From assembly GCA_002297665.1 (NCBI GenBank), contig DBMS01000286.1:586-7077 (forward strand): DNA of 6,492 nucleotides, read 5' to 3'. The notes below the pieces were generated by a model. The model worked only from the letters and a program-made list of their open reading frames with translations, made no database searches and was not told the DNA's origin. A program made the position numbers and the translations under genes. This document shows positions 6,180 to 6,492 of the stretch, one piece after another (the stretch's first letter is position 1; every line of letters begins with the position of its first letter). The stretch comes from Holophagaceae bacterium UBA692 (GTDB lineage: Bacteria; Acidobacteriota; Holophagae; Holophagales; Holophagaceae).

Positions 6180-6242
6180 ATTGGACCTGCGCTGTTCCGA
6201 GCATCGCGTTCAAGCGCAGCAACCGCCCTGGTCCAATTTTTT
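6180..6242 (+). terminator. Two-tier Rho-independent terminator of the secreted-protein operon
   Basis: ATTGGACC (6180-6187) pairs perfectly with GGTCCAAT (6230-6237), immediately followed by T's to give a six-T run at 6237-6242. Inside, TGCGCT (6188-6193) pairs with AGCGCA (6213-6218), leaving an 11-nt bulge on the 3' side. It starts 32 nt after the stop codon of the upstream gene. Confidence 0.75.
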
Positions 6243-6398
6243 GGTTCTTCACGGAATTGAGTGAGGGTCTCGGCCCACACCACTCTGGCCTGCTCTTGGA
6301 AAGGGCCCTGGGACGGGTGGTCGAAAACTGTCATGTCCCCGTCATCGTGGCAGTTCGAAACGCCTTGTCGACGCATCTCCTCAAATCCGTGAAGAACC
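6243..6398. mobile_element. 156-bp MITE-like element
   Basis: The ends are 19-bp terminal inverted repeats matching at 18 positions: GGTTCTTCACGGAATTGAG at 6243-6261 and the complement of 6380-6398. The size, paired ends and lack of a complete transposase gene fit a non-autonomous insertion. The left end abuts the terminator's T-tract and the right end abuts CATTAAAT; no exact target duplication is seen between aatttttt and cattaaat. Minus-strand frames reading through it show no recognisable protein. Confidence 0.6.
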
Positions 6399-6492
6399 CA
6401 TTAAATCAGCCCGGTTGGGGGGAGAAAGATTCGAACTTCGGTTCGCTGCCGCTCACCCCGCGGCACCGGCGCGCACGGGGATCCGCCTGCGG
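6399..6492. other. Right edge of window, no gene supported
   Basis: No complete ORF or RNA gene can be supported. The plus strand has CGAAC-TTCG-GTTCG (6432-6445), a 5-bp stem closed as C(UUCG)G, a very stable RNA tetraloop. On the minus strand, positions 6479-6455 can form a 7-bp CCCCGTG/CGCGGGG stem. These may belong to a structured element or gene that starts beyond the window. Confidence 0.35.

Larger units (their letters stand above)
4223..6398. mobile_element. Possible transposase-less passenger cassette bounded by IS-like inverted ends
   Basis: The outermost copies of the shared end motif (GTTCTTCACGGA at 4224-4235 and its reverse complement at 6386-6397) face each other across 2.2 kb holding the whole two-gene secreted operon and its terminator. 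CATTAAA occurs directly outside the right end (6399-6405) and 4 nt outside the left end (4212-4218); this resembles an imperfect target duplication but is short and A/T-rich. No transposase gene lies inside. The alternative is two unrelated insertions or relics of the same IS family. Confidence 0.25.

Noticed and set aside
6050..6376. 108-codon minus-strand frame through the MITE and the end of the large gene
   Set aside because: It crosses the element boundary, the terminator and the 3' end of a real gene, and its sequence matches no transposase I know.
6421..6492. Possible tRNA 3' half on the minus strand (GTTCGAATC...CTCCCCCCA)
   Set aside because: The T-arm-like stem has a mismatch and a G-U pair, no matching anticodon arm or acceptor 5' strand is visible, and the region is better described by simple hairpins.
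1..6492. CRISPR array, rRNA or defence system
   Set aside because: No regularly spaced direct repeats, rRNA-like segments or nuclease/helicase-like proteins were seen.

Overview
The window looks like chromosomal DNA of a high-GC Gram-negative bacterium. The signs are a general outer-membrane porin with a Sec signal and a terminal Phe, a twin-arginine exported flavoprotein, strong Shine-Dalgarno sites, and long antisense ORFs produced by G/C-rich third codon positions. The family mix would suit Acidobacteriota (Holophaga/Geothrix-like) or Betaproteobacteria; the sequence alone does not settle this.

Left half (1-3951, all minus strand, read right to left): an AraC-family regulator (3951-3109), a porin with a TTG start (2910-1651), and a Tat-exported FAD_binding_2 oxidoreductase (1572-1, its C-terminus cut by the window edge). 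This looks like a small locus in which the regulator controls an outer-membrane channel and a periplasmic, respiratory-type flavoprotein. The flavoprotein lacks most fumarate reductase catalytic residues, so its substrate is probably not fumarate. A perfect 9-bp inverted repeat flanks the porin promoter region and is the best operator candidate. A 9-bp-stem hairpin separates the porin and oxidoreductase genes.

Centre (3952-4565): the divergent intergenic region. It holds a strong hairpin upstream of the AraC gene, an exact TTGACA -35 box pointing right, and a long leader for the right-hand operon. A 34-codon ORF in that leader ends in an ATGA overlap with the next gene.

Right half (4566-6242, plus strand): two genes 1 nt apart, both with Sec signals. 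One encodes a 101-residue protein with a CX3CX3CX3C ladder and eight mature cysteines; the other encodes a 424-residue, beta-rich, possibly propeller-like protein. I recognise neither family. A two-tier Rho-independent terminator follows.

Three copies of GTTCTTCACGGA, at 4224, 6244 and, inverted, ending at 6397, resemble insertion-sequence ends. The last two bound a 156-bp MITE-like element placed exactly at the terminator's T-tract. The outer two bracket the whole secreted-protein operon, which raises the possibility of a transposase-less passenger cassette. This bracketed pair is the best candidate here for something undescribed.
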